The position numbers were made by a program, and so were the translations under genes. This document shows, piece by piece, positions 8,310 to 18,100 of a stretch of 64,000 nucleotides of DNA. The notes under the pieces are model-generated. The model ran no database searches, had not been told where the DNA came from, and was given only the letters and a program-made list of their open reading frames with translations. The stretch is from Pseudomonas sp. ICMP22404 (GTDB taxonomy: Bacteria > Pseudomonadota > Gammaproteobacteria > Pseudomonadales > Pseudomonadaceae), in the NCBI RefSeq assembly GCF_006227205.1, contig NZ_VCNG01000003.1, positions 62,001 through 126,000 of the forward strand, written 5' to 3'. Numbering within the stretch: position 1 is the first letter of the stretch; the number at the start of each line of letters is the position of its first letter.

Positions 8310-9692
8310 ATGTCCATCGAACTCGATCCCGTCCGTACTACCCGTGATTACCAGGCGTCCGACGCAGCCCATCACATTCATGCCTTCGTCGATCAGAAAG
8401 CGTTGAATGAAGAAGGACCGCGAGTGATGGTCAGGGGGGATCGGCTGTCGTTGTGGGACAACGACGGCAAGCGCTACCTGGACGGCATGTCAGGGCTGTG
8501 GTGCACCAACCTGGGCTATGGGCGCAAGGATCTGGTCGCCGCTGCCAGCGCTCAGCTCGCTCAACTGCCCTACTACAACATGTTCTTCCACACGACCCAC
8601 CCAGCGGTGATCGAACTGTCCGAGCTGCTGTTCAGCCTGCTGCCCTCGCACTACAGCCATGCGATCTATACCAACTCCGGCTCCGAGGCCAACGAGGTAT
8701 TGATCCGCACCGTGCGCAAGTTCTGGCAAGTGATGGGCAAGCCCGAGAAGAAAGTCATGATCGGTCGCTGGAACGGTTACCACGGCTCGACGCTGGCGGC
8801 GACGGCGCTGGGTGGCATGAAGTTCATGCACGAAATGGGCGGTACGATTCCCGATGTCGCACACATCGACGAACCCTACTGGTTCGCCCATGAAGGCAAT
8901 CTGAGCCCCGAAGAGTTTGGCCTGCGCGCGGCGCGTCAATTGGAAGACAAGATTCTCGAACTGGGCGCGGACAAGGTGGCCGCTTTTGTCGCCGAACCTT
9001 TCCAGGGCGCGGGTGGGATGATCATTCCGCCGCAGACCTACTGGGCGGAAATCCAGCGCATCTGCCGCCAATACGATGTACTGCTGTGCGCCGACGAAGT
9101 GATCGGCGGGTTCGGCCGCACCGGCGAATGGTTCGCTCACCAGGCGTTGGGCTTCGAGCCGGACACACTGTCCATCGCCAAGGGCCTGACCTCGGGTTAC
9201 ATCCCCATGGGCGGGCTGATCCTGTCGCGACGCATGGCCGAAGCGCTGGTGGAAAAAGGTGGCGTCTTCGCCCATGGACTGACGTACTCCGGGCACCCGG
9301 TAGCCGCCGCAGTGGCGATCGCCAACCTCAAGGCCTTGCGCGACGAGGGCGTGGTCACCCAAGTGAAAACCGACACCGGACCTTACTTGCAGAAATGCCT
9401 GCGCGAGGTGTTCGGCGATCACCCGTTGGTGGGGGAAGTCCAGGGCGTGGGACTGGTGGCGGCATTGCAGTTCGCCGAAGACAAGGCCACCCGCAAACGC
9501 TTCGCCAACGAGAACGACATCGCCTGGCGCTGCCGCACCCTCGGGTTCGAGGAAGGCCTCATCATTCGTTCGACATTAGGCCGCATGATCATGGCCCCGG
9601 CATTGGTCGCCACCCGCGCGGAACTGGACGAACTGGTCGACAAGACCCGCATCGCGGTGGATCGCACGGCGCGAGAATACGGACGACTGTAA
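8310..9692 (+). CDS. PLP-dependent class III aminotransferase (omega-transaminase)
   Basis: This 460-residue fold-type I enzyme moves an amino group from an omega-amine or beta/gamma-amino acid to pyruvate or another keto acid. The class III signature is visible: GLWCTNLGYG near the start, YTNSGSEANE for phosphate binding, WNGYHGSTL, the cofactor Asp in LLCADEVIGGFGRTGEWF, and the Schiff-base Lys in LSIAKGLTSGYIPMGG. It resembles polyamine:pyruvate and beta-alanine:pyruvate aminotransferases. The start at 8310 has GGAG 8 bases upstream and gives the family N-terminus; a frame 36 bases longer is unlikely. It heads a rightward group with the DUF1028 and ArgE genes. Confidence 0.9.
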   Translation: MSIELDPVRTTRDYQASDAAHHIHAFVDQKALNEEGPRVMVRGDRLSLWDNDGKRYLDGMSGLWCTNLGYGRKDLVAAASAQLAQLPYYNMFFHTTHPAVIELSELLFSLLPSHYSHAIYTNSGSEANEVLIRTVRKFWQVMGKPEKKVMIGRWNGYHGSTLAATALGGMKFMHEMGGTIPDVAHIDEPYWFAHEGNLSPEEFGLRAARQLEDKILELGADKVAAFVAEPFQGAGGMIIPPQTYWAEIQRICRQYDVLLCADEVIGGFGRTGEWFAHQALGFEPDTLSIAKGLTSGYIPMGGLILSRRMAEALVEKGGVFAHGLTYSGHPVAAAVAIANLKALRDEGVVTQVKTDTGPYLQKCLREVFGDHPLVGEVQGVGLVAALQFAEDKATRKRFANENDIAWRCRTLGFEEGLIIRSTLGRMIMAPALVATRAELDELVDKTRIAVDRTAREYGRL

Positions 9693-9877
9693 GGAAACGC
9701 CGTAACTTCAAACGCCGATTGAGAAGTTTTTACGTAGGCAGGCTCTACAAAAAACCTCGTTTCGCCAACTGCAGCGCGTCGACACAATGCGCTCATGCAC
9801 CGTCCTCGCCCGGGTAGCGTCACACACGCGGTCCGGGCGACGGATGGAAGGTCTGGACGAAACAGGATGAACACACC

Positions 9878-10552
9878 ATGACGTTTTCCATCGTCGGTCG
9901 TTGCGCCGAAACAGGGCAGTTGGGTATCGCGATCAGCTCTTCCAGCATTGCCGTGGGCGCCCGTTGTCCGTGGCTGCGCCCCGGTGTGGGCGCGGTTGCC
10001 ACGCAAAACATCACCCTCCCCGCCCTCGGCCCTCAGGTGCTCGACCAGTTGGAACGCGGACTGTCTGTGGCCCAGGCGCTGGACAAGGCGCTGACCAGCA
10101 ACGGCTACAGCCAGTTTCGCCAGCTGACCGCCATCGATCACCTCGGCCAGACCGCCCACTTCAGCGGCAGCGAAACCCTCGGCACGCACCATGCACTCAC
10201 CGGTGAGCAATGCGTCGGTGCGGGCAACATGCTAGCGGATCGCGCGGTTATCGAGACGTTGGTACACACTTTTGAAAACAGCGGCGGTCAGTTGGCAGAT
10301 CGACTGATTGCCGCGATGCAGGCAGCCGTGGCGGCCGGAGGTGAAGCCGGCCCGGTGCACTCGGCGGCGCTGGTGGTGGTGGGCGAACTGACCTGGCCGA
10401 TCGTCGATCTGCGTGTGGATTGGGCTGACGAAGACCCGATCGGCAAGCTGGCGCAGCTATGGGCCGACTACAGCCCGCAGATGCAGGATTACATCACTCG
10501 TGCGCTCGACCCGACCAAGGCCCCCCGCTACGGCGTGCCTGGTGATGAATAA
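9878..10552 (+). CDS. DUF1028 family (Ntn-hydrolase-like) protein
   Basis: This 224-residue protein matches DUF1028 over its whole length. The opening MTFSIVGRCAETGQLGIAIS is followed by AVGARCPWLRPGVGAVATQN and TLPALGPQVLDQLERG, placing it in the Ntn-hydrolase superfamily. No reaction is established for the family. Its stop overlaps the start of the ArgE-type gene by 8 bases, so the two are translationally linked and probably act on the same acylated or amide substrate. AGGA lies about 10 bases upstream of the ATG. Confidence 0.87.
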   Translation: MTFSIVGRCAETGQLGIAISSSSIAVGARCPWLRPGVGAVATQNITLPALGPQVLDQLERGLSVAQALDKALTSNGYSQFRQLTAIDHLGQTAHFSGSETLGTHHALTGEQCVGAGNMLADRAVIETLVHTFENSGGQLADRLIAAMQAAVAAGGEAGPVHSAALVVVGELTWPIVDLRVDWADEDPIGKLAQLWADYSPQMQDYITRALDPTKAPRYGVPGDE

Positions 10553-11738
10553 AGCACCATTGAGCGAACACATGAGCAGCAGCCGGGATCTATTGGCCGC
10601 CCTGGTGGGCTTCGATACCACCAGCCGCGAATCCAATCTGCAGTTGATCGAGTTCGTTCGTGATTATCTGGCGCAGTTCGACGTGCCCTGTGAGCTGATC
10701 TACAACGAGCAGCGCAACAAGGCCAATCTGTTCGCGACGATAGGCCCGGCTGATCGGCCGGGCATCGTGCTGTCCGGTCATACCGACGTGGTGCCGGTGG
10801 ACGGCCAACCCTGGACCGTGGCGCCGTTCGAGCTGAGCGAAAAGGACGGCAAGTTGTTCGGGCGCGGCACGGCGGACATGAAAGCCTACATCGCCTGTGT
10901 CCTGGCGGCGGTGCCCGGATTGCGGGCCGAGCCGTTGCGGATGCCGGTGCACATCGCCCTGTCCTACGACGAAGAAATCGGCTGCCTCGGTGTCCGCTCG
11001 TTATTGGCCGAGCTTGAGCAGCGCCCGGTCAAACCGCTGCTGTGCATCATCGGCGAGCCCACCGAACTCAAGCCGGTGCTCGGGCACAAGGGCAAGCTGG
11101 CGATGCGCTGCGACGTGGAGGGCGCGGCCTGCCATTCGGCCTACGCGCCACAAGGCGTCAACGCCATCGAGTACGCCGCCGAATTGATTACGGAGCTGGG
11201 ACGCATCGGCTCAACCCTGCGCGCCCCGCAGTTGCATGACACTCGCTTCGATCCGCCGTTCAGCACCGTGCAAACCGGCATGATCAGCGGCGGCAAGGCA
11301 CTGAACATCGTACCGGCGGATTGTCGGTTCGATTTCGAAGTGCGTGCGCTGCCGGCCCAGGACCCGCTCGAAGTCGCACAGCAGTTGCAACAGTACGCCA
11401 GGGAGCAAGTGCTGCCGCGCATGCGTGAAGTCAATCCGGGCAGCGACATTCGTTTCCGCGAGCTGTCGGCGTATCCAGGCCTCGCCACCGATGCCAAAAG
11501 CCAGGCAGCACAGCTGATTGCACAGTTCTGTGGTTCACAGGCGTTTACCACCGTCGCGTTCGGCACCGAGGGAGGCCTGTTCGACGCCATCGGCATTCCT
11601 ACCGTGGTGTGCGGCCCAGGCTGCATGGATCAGGGGCATAAGCCGGATGAGTTCGTGAGCCTCGAACAACTCGAGGGATGCGATGAGATGCTACGTCGGA
11701 TGACTCAGGTCCTGGGCGCCAACTCTTCCCGGCAATGA
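10545..11738 (+). CDS. ArgE/DapE-type M20 metallo-amidohydrolase (acetylornithine deacetylase family)
   Basis: This 397-residue M20 enzyme hydrolyses an N-acyl bond with a dinuclear zinc site. Visible ligands are the His and Asp of VLSGHTDVVPVDG, the Asp of GRGTADMKAY, the catalytic and ligand Glu pair of LSYDEEIGCLG, the Glu of IIGEPTELKP, and the C-terminal His of CMDQGHKPDEF. It is close to ArgE in layout but sits in a catabolic cluster, so the natural substrate may be another N-acyl amino compound. The start overlaps the DUF1028 stop, and a longer frame beginning inside that gene is rejected. The 3' end overlaps the convergent LysR gene by 34 bases. Confidence 0.88.
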   Translation: MNKAPLSEHMSSSRDLLAALVGFDTTSRESNLQLIEFVRDYLAQFDVPCELIYNEQRNKANLFATIGPADRPGIVLSGHTDVVPVDGQPWTVAPFELSEKDGKLFGRGTADMKAYIACVLAAVPGLRAEPLRMPVHIALSYDEEIGCLGVRSLLAELEQRPVKPLLCIIGEPTELKPVLGHKGKLAMRCDVEGAACHSAYAPQGVNAIEYAAELITELGRIGSTLRAPQLHDTRFDPPFSTVQTGMISGGKALNIVPADCRFDFEVRALPAQDPLEVAQQLQQYAREQVLPRMREVNPGSDIRFRELSAYPGLATDAKSQAAQLIAQFCGSQAFTTVAFGTEGGLFDAIGIPTVVCGPGCMDQGHKPDEFVSLEQLEGCDEMLRRMTQVLGANSSRQ

Positions 11739-12613
11739 TCCACGAACAGTTGCGCCGGTTTGGTCAATGCCGAACGGCGAAGCCAGGCGGCTGACAGTCC
11801 CGAGCCGGTGACCTGCTCGGCCAGCGGCACGCACACCACTTTCTGTCCATCGTAGGTGTATTCGGATTTGGGTCGGGTCACCAGGATCGAGAAGCCAAAA
11901 CCGCGCCCCACCATGCCCCGGACCATCTCGATTGACGGCGAGCTGAACTGGATGTGCGGCGACAGACCGCGCTCTTCGAAGATGCTGACGAAATAGGTCC
12001 GGCTCGGCTGTACATCCAGCAGCACCATGGGTTCGAGCACCAGATCGTTGAGCGACACCTTCGCCTGATTGGCGAAGCGATGTCCCTCAGGTAACAATGC
12101 ATAGGGCTGCTGCGGCGCCATCAGCGGTGCAGTTTCGATCGTGCTGTCCAGGTCATGCTCATACAGAATCGCCAGGTCGATGCTGCCCGACGTCAGCGCC
12201 TGCACCAGTTCCTGTTGCTCACCATCGCGCATGCGAATTTCCACCCCCGGCCAGCGATCGCGAAAACCGGAAAGCAGCCGCGGCAGGTACAGCGGTGCGA
12301 CGGTTTCGAAACAGCCAATGTCAATCTGACCGGCAACGATATCGTTGTCGGCCAGGGCGTTCTGCTCGAACTCATGGGCCACCCGCAGCAGTTCCTGCGC
12401 CTTGCGATAGAACCGCGCGCCGCCAGGGGTCAGCGTCACGCCCTGGGCATGGTGCCTGATGAACAACTGCACCGCGAAGCTCTCTTCCAGATGCTTGATC
12501 GCGGTCGAAACCGAAGGCTGCGCGATGTAGAGCTTGCGCGATGCCTCGGCGACGCTGCCGCACTCCACCGTGGTGACGAAGTACTTGAGTTGTCGCAGGT
12601 TGTAAGCGGCCAT
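11705..12613 (-). CDS. LysR-family transcriptional regulator
   Basis: This 302-residue LysR-type regulator has its winged helix-turn-helix at residues ~1-65 (LRQLKYFVTTVECGSVAEAS, then LYIAQPSVSTAIKHLEE) and a periplasmic-binding-protein-like effector domain from ~90. It is divergent from the aldehyde dehydrogenase gene across 268 bases, the standard arrangement for LysR control of the neighbouring operon (aldehyde and alcohol dehydrogenases and perhaps the ABC importer). I did not find a convincing T-N11-A site by eye. Its end overlaps the ArgE-type gene, so antisense overlap is possible. Confidence 0.93.
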   Translation of the reverse strand: MAAYNLRQLKYFVTTVECGSVAEASRKLYIAQPSVSTAIKHLEESFAVQLFIRHHAQGVTLTPGGARFYRKAQELLRVAHEFEQNALADNDIVAGQIDIGCFETVAPLYLPRLLSGFRDRWPGVEIRMRDGEQQELVQALTSGSIDLAILYEHDLDSTIETAPLMAPQQPYALLPEGHRFANQAKVSLNDLVLEPMVLLDVQPSRTYFVSIFEERGLSPHIQFSSPSIEMVRGMVGRGFGFSILVTRPKSEYTYDGQKVVCVPLAEQVTGSGLSAAWLRRSALTKPAQLFVDHCREELAPRT

Positions 12614-12881
12614 AGCTACCTCGAATGGGGTGAACCGGAGTGCTGGATCCTGCGCGTTATTCTGCGAGGTTCACAGCCGCGAAGAAACAAGCAAATTGCT
12701 CTCCAATGAAGCTAAAAAAGCGATGTTCATACAGTCTTAGTCGCCTCTCAAGGAAACATTTCGGGCGAGCTTTTTTATCGGTAGCAACGACATTTTTAAT
12801 AATTTCCCGTCGCCTGGCATTCCCCCACTATCGGCCCCACTGATTGTGACCATGGCCCTGGAGGCCATTGAGGAGTGTGCA

Positions 12882-14372
12882 GTGACGGACTTGAAAAGCT
12901 GGCAGCGCCTGGCTGACAGCCAACGCTTCATCAACACGGCAATGATCGCGGGCAAGCCTCACCAGGCGCGCAACGGCGCGACCTTCGCCGTGGTCAACCC
13001 GGCCACGAATGACTTGCTGGCCAATGTGGCCGCTTGTTCGGATGCCGAAGTCAACGAGGCAGTCCAGAGCGCTCGCCATTGCTTTGAAACCGGGCCATGG
13101 GCGCGCATGCACCCCAGGGAGCGCAAGGCTGTGCTGCTGCGCCTGTCCGAATCGATCCTGGCCCATCGCGAAGAGCTGGCACTGCTCGACTCCCTGAGCA
13201 TGGGCAAGCCGGTGATGGACGCCTACAGCATCGATGTACCGGGCGCTGCCCACGTATTTGCCTGGTACGCCGAAAGCCTCGACAAGCTGTACGACCAGGT
13301 CGCACCGACCGGCCCTGGCACGCTGGCAACGATCACTCGGGTACCGCTGGGGGTCATCGCGGCCGTGGTGCCGTGGAACTTCCCGCTGGACATGGCGGCC
13401 TGGAAACTCGCCCCGGCGCTTGCCGCCGGCAACAGCGTGATCCTCAAACCCGCTGAACAATCCCCCTTCTCGGCCTTGCGCCTTGCCGAACTGGCGCTGG
13501 AAGCTGGCGTACCGGAAGGTGTCTTCAACGTCATCACCGGCCTCGGCGAACAGGCAGGACGCGCACTGGGCCTGCATCCGGATGTCGACGCACTGGTCTT
13601 CACCGGTTCCACCCAGGTGGGCAAATACTTCATGCAATACGCGGCGCAGTCGAACCTCAAGCAGGTGTGGCTGGAGTGCGGTGGCAAGAGCCCGAACCTG
13701 GTGTTCGCCGACTGCCAGGATCAGGACCTGGCCGCCGAAAAAGCCGCGTTCGGGATTTTCTTCAACCAGGGAGAAGTCTGCTCGGCCAACTCGCGGCTGC
13801 TGGTGCAGCGCTCGATTCATGATGAGTTCGTCGAGCGCCTGATCGAGAAAGCGCAGCACTGGCAGCCCGGCGATCCACTGGACCCGGCCAGCAAAATGGG
13901 CGCCATCGTCGACGCCACCCAGGCCGCACGCATCATGGATTACATAGGCGAAGCGAGTGCCAGCGGTGCACGACGGGTGGCGGGCGGTGAACGGGTCGTC
14001 ATCAACGGCTCGGACAACTTCATCCAGCCGACGCTGTTCACCGACGTCACACCGGGCATGCGCCTATCTCGTGAAGAAGTATTCGGCCCAGTGCTGGCAA
14101 TCACGTCATTCGATGATGAAGACCAGGCCGTGCAGATGGCCAACAAGCACATCTATGGGCTGGCTGCATCGGTGTGGAGCGACGACCTCAATCGCGCACA
14201 CCGGGTCGCCAGCCGACTGAATGCCGGGACGGTTTCGGTCAACACCGTCGACGCGCTGGACGTCAGCGTACCGTTCGGCGGTGGCAAGCAGTCCGGCTTC
14301 GGTCGCGACCTGTCGCTGCATTCCTTCGATAAATACACACAACTGAAGACCACCTGGTTTCAGCTGCGCTGA
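12882..14372 (+). CDS. NAD(P)-dependent aldehyde dehydrogenase
   Basis: This 496-residue ALDH-superfamily enzyme oxidises an aldehyde to the acid. It shows PWNFPLDMAAWKLAPALAAG for cofactor binding, FTGSTQVGKY, the general-base Glu in WLECGGKSPNLVF, and the catalytic Cys in FFNQGEVCSANSRL. It most resembles the gamma-glutamyl-aminobutyraldehyde/betaine aldehyde group. A GTG start at 12882 is chosen because AGGAG sits 6 bases upstream and the usual N-terminus (TDLKSWQRLAD) begins there; an ATG at 12852 is the alternative. It lies 39 bases before the GMC oxidoreductase, which could produce its aldehyde substrate from an alcohol such as an amino-alcohol. Confidence 0.9.
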   Translation: MTDLKSWQRLADSQRFINTAMIAGKPHQARNGATFAVVNPATNDLLANVAACSDAEVNEAVQSARHCFETGPWARMHPRERKAVLLRLSESILAHREELALLDSLSMGKPVMDAYSIDVPGAAHVFAWYAESLDKLYDQVAPTGPGTLATITRVPLGVIAAVVPWNFPLDMAAWKLAPALAAGNSVILKPAEQSPFSALRLAELALEAGVPEGVFNVITGLGEQAGRALGLHPDVDALVFTGSTQVGKYFMQYAAQSNLKQVWLECGGKSPNLVFADCQDQDLAAEKAAFGIFFNQGEVCSANSRLLVQRSIHDEFVERLIEKAQHWQPGDPLDPASKMGAIVDATQAARIMDYIGEASASGARRVAGGERVVINGSDNFIQPTLFTDVTPGMRLSREEVFGPVLAITSFDDEDQAVQMANKHIYGLAASVWSDDLNRAHRVASRLNAGTVSVNTVDALDVSVPFGGGKQSGFGRDLSLHSFDKYTQLKTTWFQLR

Positions 14373-14411
14373 GCCATGCCTGCCACTTGGGGCGCTTTCA
14401 AGAGGGAACGC

Positions 14412-16010
14412 ATGAAAACCGAATACGACTACATCATTGTCGGCGCCGGTTCGTCCGGATGCGTGCTGGCGAACCGCCTGAGTGCCGATCCCGACGTCAG
14501 CGTCTGCCTGATCGAGGCGGGAAGCCACGACAACAGCCTGCGTATCCAGACGCCAGCCGGGACCATCACGTTGTACAAGAGCAAAAAGTACAGCTGGAAT
14601 TTCCTCTCGGCGCCGCAAAAGCACCTCAACGGCCGAACCCTGCACACACCACGCGGCAAGGCGCTGGGCGGCTCCAGTTCGATGAACAGCATGATCTATA
14701 TTCGCGGTCACGCCAGTGATTACGACCGCTGGGCGCAGGCCGGTTGTGCCGGATGGGACTGGGACAGCGTGCTGCCCTACTTCAGGAAATCGGAAAACAA
14801 CCGACTCGGCCAGGACCCGCGCCTGCATGGTACGGCTGGCGAGCTGCACGTCGAAGCGGCACGCGATCCCAATCCGGTGTCGCGACTGTTCGTCAACGCC
14901 GCGCAGCGCATGGGCATCCCTCTCAACGACGACTTCAATGGCGAAACGCTTGAAGGCTGTGGCCTCTACAATCTGACGCAGAAAAACGCACGGCGCCTGT
15001 CGAGCTATCGCGCGTTTGTCGCCCCCGTGCTTGATCGCCCCAACCTCACCGTGATCACTGATTGCTCGGTGCAGGCCTTGATGCTCCAGCAGCGAGTGGC
15101 CAAGGGGGTGAAGGTGGTCTCGGACGGCAGGACCCTGGTCCTGAGTTCGAACCGGGAGGTCATTCTGTCGGCAGGCTCGCTGGGCAGCCCGAGCCTGTTG
15201 CTCGCGTCCGGCATCGGACCTGCGAGCGAGCTGGAAAAGGCCGGGATCAAGGTTGAACACGACCTGCCCGGTGTCGGCAAGAACCTGCAGGATCACCTCG
15301 ACGGGCTCATCACGGTGCGTTCGAAAAGCCCGCTGACACTGGGTTTCTCACTGGGCGCCCTGCCAAGCATCGTCCTGTCGCCGCTGCGTTATGTATGGCG
15401 CAAAAAAGGTTGGTTGACGACCAATTATGTCGAGGCTGGGGGATTTGCCCGTACACCGCTGGCCAACGCCCTGCCGGACGTGCAATTTCACTTCGTGCCA
15501 GGCTATCGCAGTCATCGCGGACGGCTGTTCGAGTGGGGACACGGATATGCCGTGCACACCTGCGTGCTGCGCCCCAGGAGCATCGGCGAGATACGCCTGG
15601 ACAGCGCGGCCAAACCGGTCATCGACTTCAATTTCCTCTCCGATCCCGAGGACGCCAGGGTCTTGATCGAAGGCCTTAAACTGGCGCGCAAGATCCTCGC
15701 CGATCAACCGTTCGATGGCATTCGTGGCAAGGAGATGCTGCCCGGCGCCCACGTACAGACGGACGAACAGCTGATGACCTATGTGCGCGAATATGCCGCG
15801 ACGGTGTTCCACCCGGTGGGCACCTGCAAGATGGGAGTCGACGCCATGAGTGTGGTCGGGCCGGACCTCAAAGTGCATGGCATTCAAGGCCTGCGCGTGG
15901 TCGATGCCTCGATCATGCCGACGCTGATCAGCGGCAATACCAACGCGCCTTGCATCATGATCGGCGAGAAAGCGGCGGATCTGATCCGGTGCCGTACCAC
16001 CGTCTCTTGA
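14412..16010 (+). CDS. GMC-family FAD-dependent alcohol oxidoreductase (choline dehydrogenase-like)
   Basis: This 532-residue glucose-methanol-choline enzyme oxidises a primary alcohol, passing electrons to a quinone or O2. It has the N-terminal ADP-binding motif DYIIVGAGSSGCVLANRLS, the GMC signature region TPRGKALGGSSSMNSMIYIR, the second signature AGSLGSPSLLLASGIGP, and the active-site His in TVFHPVGTCKMG. The start at 14412 is set by GAGGG just upstream. It pairs with the preceding aldehyde dehydrogenase as a two-step alcohol-to-acid route like BetA/BetB, but no choline-specific claim can be made from sequence. Confidence 0.9.
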   Translation: MKTEYDYIIVGAGSSGCVLANRLSADPDVSVCLIEAGSHDNSLRIQTPAGTITLYKSKKYSWNFLSAPQKHLNGRTLHTPRGKALGGSSSMNSMIYIRGHASDYDRWAQAGCAGWDWDSVLPYFRKSENNRLGQDPRLHGTAGELHVEAARDPNPVSRLFVNAAQRMGIPLNDDFNGETLEGCGLYNLTQKNARRLSSYRAFVAPVLDRPNLTVITDCSVQALMLQQRVAKGVKVVSDGRTLVLSSNREVILSAGSLGSPSLLLASGIGPASELEKAGIKVEHDLPGVGKNLQDHLDGLITVRSKSPLTLGFSLGALPSIVLSPLRYVWRKKGWLTTNYVEAGGFARTPLANALPDVQFHFVPGYRSHRGRLFEWGHGYAVHTCVLRPRSIGEIRLDSAAKPVIDFNFLSDPEDARVLIEGLKLARKILADQPFDGIRGKEMLPGAHVQTDEQLMTYVREYAATVFHPVGTCKMGVDAMSVVGPDLKVHGIQGLRVVDASIMPTLISGNTNAPCIMIGEKAADLIRCRTTVS

Positions 16011-16031
16011 AGTCACGCAGCAGCCTCGAAG

Positions 16032-16067
16032 AACGCCGTTTTCCGCACCAGGAAGCGGCGTTTTCTT
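16032..16067 (+). terminator. Probable Rho-independent terminator after the GMC gene
   Basis: The perfect 7-bp arms AACGCCG and CGGCGTT can extend inward with TTCC/GGAA pairing, and a T-rich tail (TTTTCTT) follows. It sits 22 bases after the GMC stop codon, so it should end the aldehyde dehydrogenase-GMC transcript before the ABC importer genes. Confidence 0.65.
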
Positions 16068-16295
16068 ATTGCGCGCCCCAGGTTGGAACGCTATTCACGC
16101 CCCCTTCCCCACCCCAGTTTTTTCCTCATCACCGACCACATATTTACTAATTTTCCTATCCCCCGACATCGGCCACCATCAATCCTGCCCACAGAGGCAA
16201 AAAGGTCCGCAAGAGGCCATAAGCGATGTGTTTTTGGCGTCTAGCCCACTGCCCCGAGAAATAACGAATTACAACCACGATTCCGGGAGTGTTAC

Positions 16296-17282
16296 ATGAT
16301 CAAGTCTTTCGTATCGCGTTGCGTGCGTCCGCTGGCCCTGTCTGCAATCGCTGCCGGCCTTGCCGGTGGTGCTCAAGCCGGAACCCTGTCCATCGGACAT
16401 ACCACCTGGGTCGGCTACGGCACCCTCTACCTGGCCAAGGACCTGGGCTACTTCAAGGAACAGGGCCTCACCGTCGAGTTGCCGACCATCGAAGAAGCCT
16501 CCATGTACATGGCTGCCCAGGCCTCGGGCAAGTTGTCCGGTTCGGCCTCGACCCTCGATGAAATCCTCAAATACCGTCCGCAGTTCTGCTTCAAGGCCGT
16601 GGCCGCGCTGGATGACAGCCACGGCGGCGACGGCGTGCTGGTGGGCAAGGACGTCAACAGCCTGCAGGACCTCAAAGGCAAGGCCGTTGCCGTCAACGAA
16701 GGTTCGGTGTCGCAGTTCTGGCTCAACTATCTGCTGAAAAACGCCGGCATGAAGATGAGCGACCTGACGATCCAGAACATGACCGCAGACGACGCGGCCA
16801 CCGCCTTCATCGCCGGCCGCGTGCCGGCCGCGGTGACCTGGGAACCGCACCTGACCACCGTGCGCAAGAAACAACAAGGCAAGGTACTGGTAGACAGCAG
16901 CACGACGCCTGGCGTGATCGTCGATGTCGTGGCACTGAGCTGTGATGTGATCGACAAACAGCAGGCTGACGTCAAGGCGCTGGTCAGCGGCCTCTACAAG
17001 GCCGTGCAATACACCAAGGACCACCCGAAAGAGGCCTACGCGATCATGGCCAAAGGTGTCGGTGGCTACCTCGCCGACCCGGCTGAACTGGAAGCTGCCG
17101 CCCAGGGCGTGCGCTTCTACGATCAGGCCATGAGCGAAAAACTGCTGGGCAGCAACGGCACCCAGGGCGATGCCGCCACGGTGATCAAACTGGCCAACGA
17201 AACCGCCAGCGAGTTGCAGGGCAAGCCGTACAACGTGAGTTACAGCGACCTGATCGACAACCGCTTCATCAGCCCGAAATAA
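16296..17282 (+). CDS. ABC importer periplasmic substrate-binding protein (NMT1/SsuA type)
   Basis: This 328-residue secreted binding protein has a signal peptide at ~1-28 (basic start, hydrophobic core, AQA cleavage). The mature part has the SsuA/TauA/NMT1 fold marks: TTWVGYGTLYLAKDLGYFKE, a long helix with EEASMYMAAQASG, and AVTWEPHLTTVRK near the hinge. Family members carry sulfonates, taurine, nitrate, thiamine precursors or other small organics, and I cannot tell which. GGGAG lies 7 bases before ATG. It starts a three-gene importer operon. Confidence 0.9.
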   Translation: MIKSFVSRCVRPLALSAIAAGLAGGAQAGTLSIGHTTWVGYGTLYLAKDLGYFKEQGLTVELPTIEEASMYMAAQASGKLSGSASTLDEILKYRPQFCFKAVAALDDSHGGDGVLVGKDVNSLQDLKGKAVAVNEGSVSQFWLNYLLKNAGMKMSDLTIQNMTADDAATAFIAGRVPAAVTWEPHLTTVRKKQQGKVLVDSSTTPGVIVDVVALSCDVIDKQQADVKALVSGLYKAVQYTKDHPKEAYAIMAKGVGGYLADPAELEAAAQGVRFYDQAMSEKLLGSNGTQGDAATVIKLANETASELQGKPYNVSYSDLIDNRFISPK

Positions 17283-17296
17283 ACCAGGAGCACGTC

Positions 17297-18100
17297 ATGT
17301 CCAAGCGCAATTCGTGGCTCAACCGCTGCCTGACGCCCAAGACCAGCCTGCCTGTACAGGTGATCTGGAGTGCCAGCAGCCTGGCCTGGGTCCTGATGAT
17401 CGGTCTGTGGGCCTTTCTTTCCTACGGCGCCGTGGTACCAGCGATGTTCCTGCCAACACCGGGCGCAGTCTTCGAGGCAGCCATGCGCCTGGCCCGTGAC
17501 GGCACCCTCGGTCCGCATGTGTGGGCCAGCGTGGAAGTGGTGATGGTCGGTTTCATCGTCTCGTCGGTGGTCGCGGTGCCGATCGGCCTGATGATGGGCA
17601 GCTTCCGGGTCGTGCAAGCGTTCCTCGAACCGCTGGTCAACTTCATCCGCTACCTGCCGGTCACCTCATTCGTGCCGCTGTTCATCCTGTGGATCGGCAT
17701 CGGCCTGGAACAGCGGGTGTCGATCATCATTTTCGGCGTGTTTTTCCAGCAACTGGTGATGATCGCCGACGTGTCCAAGGGCATCTCCAAGGATTTGATC
17801 AACGCCTCCTACACCCTGGGCTCCAGTCGCACGGATGCGGTGCTGCACGTGATCGCCCCGGCTTCGCTTCCCGGTGTGCTGGACACCTTGCGCGTCACCA
17901 TGGGGTGGGCCTGGACCTACCTGGTGGTGGCCGAACTGGTCGCGGCTTCCAGCGGCCTGGGGTACCTGAGCCTCAAGGCCATGCGTGGTTTTCAGGTCGA
18001 TGTGATTTTCCTGGCGATCGCCGTCATCGGCCTGCTGGGCCTGATCACCGATCAACTGTTCAGACTTCTTCGCTTGAAGGTGGCCGCATGGGCTCAGTAA
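17297..18100 (+). CDS. ABC importer inner-membrane permease (SsuC/TauC type)
   Basis: This 267-residue BPD-type permease has about six transmembrane segments. The cytoplasmic EAA loop that meets the ATPase is visible as INASYTLGSSRTDAVLHVIAP, followed by LPGVLDTLRVTMGWAWTYLV, typical of the nitrate/sulfonate/taurine class. It follows the binding-protein gene by 14 bases with AGGAG 6 bases before ATG, and its end overlaps the ATPase start by 13 bases. Confidence 0.92.
   Translation: MSKRNSWLNRCLTPKTSLPVQVIWSASSLAWVLMIGLWAFLSYGAVVPAMFLPTPGAVFEAAMRLARDGTLGPHVWASVEVVMVGFIVSSVVAVPIGLMMGSFRVVQAFLEPLVNFIRYLPVTSFVPLFILWIGIGLEQRVSIIIFGVFFQQLVMIADVSKGISKDLINASYTLGSSRTDAVLHVIAPASLPGVLDTLRVTMGWAWTYLVVAELVAASSGLGYLSLKAMRGFQVDVIFLAIAVIGLLGLITDQLFRLLRLKVAAWAQ

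Noticed and set aside
17521..18087. Long N-terminal extension of the ABC ATPase
   Set aside because: It is an out-of-frame reading of the permease gene; the ATPase domain starts after 18088.
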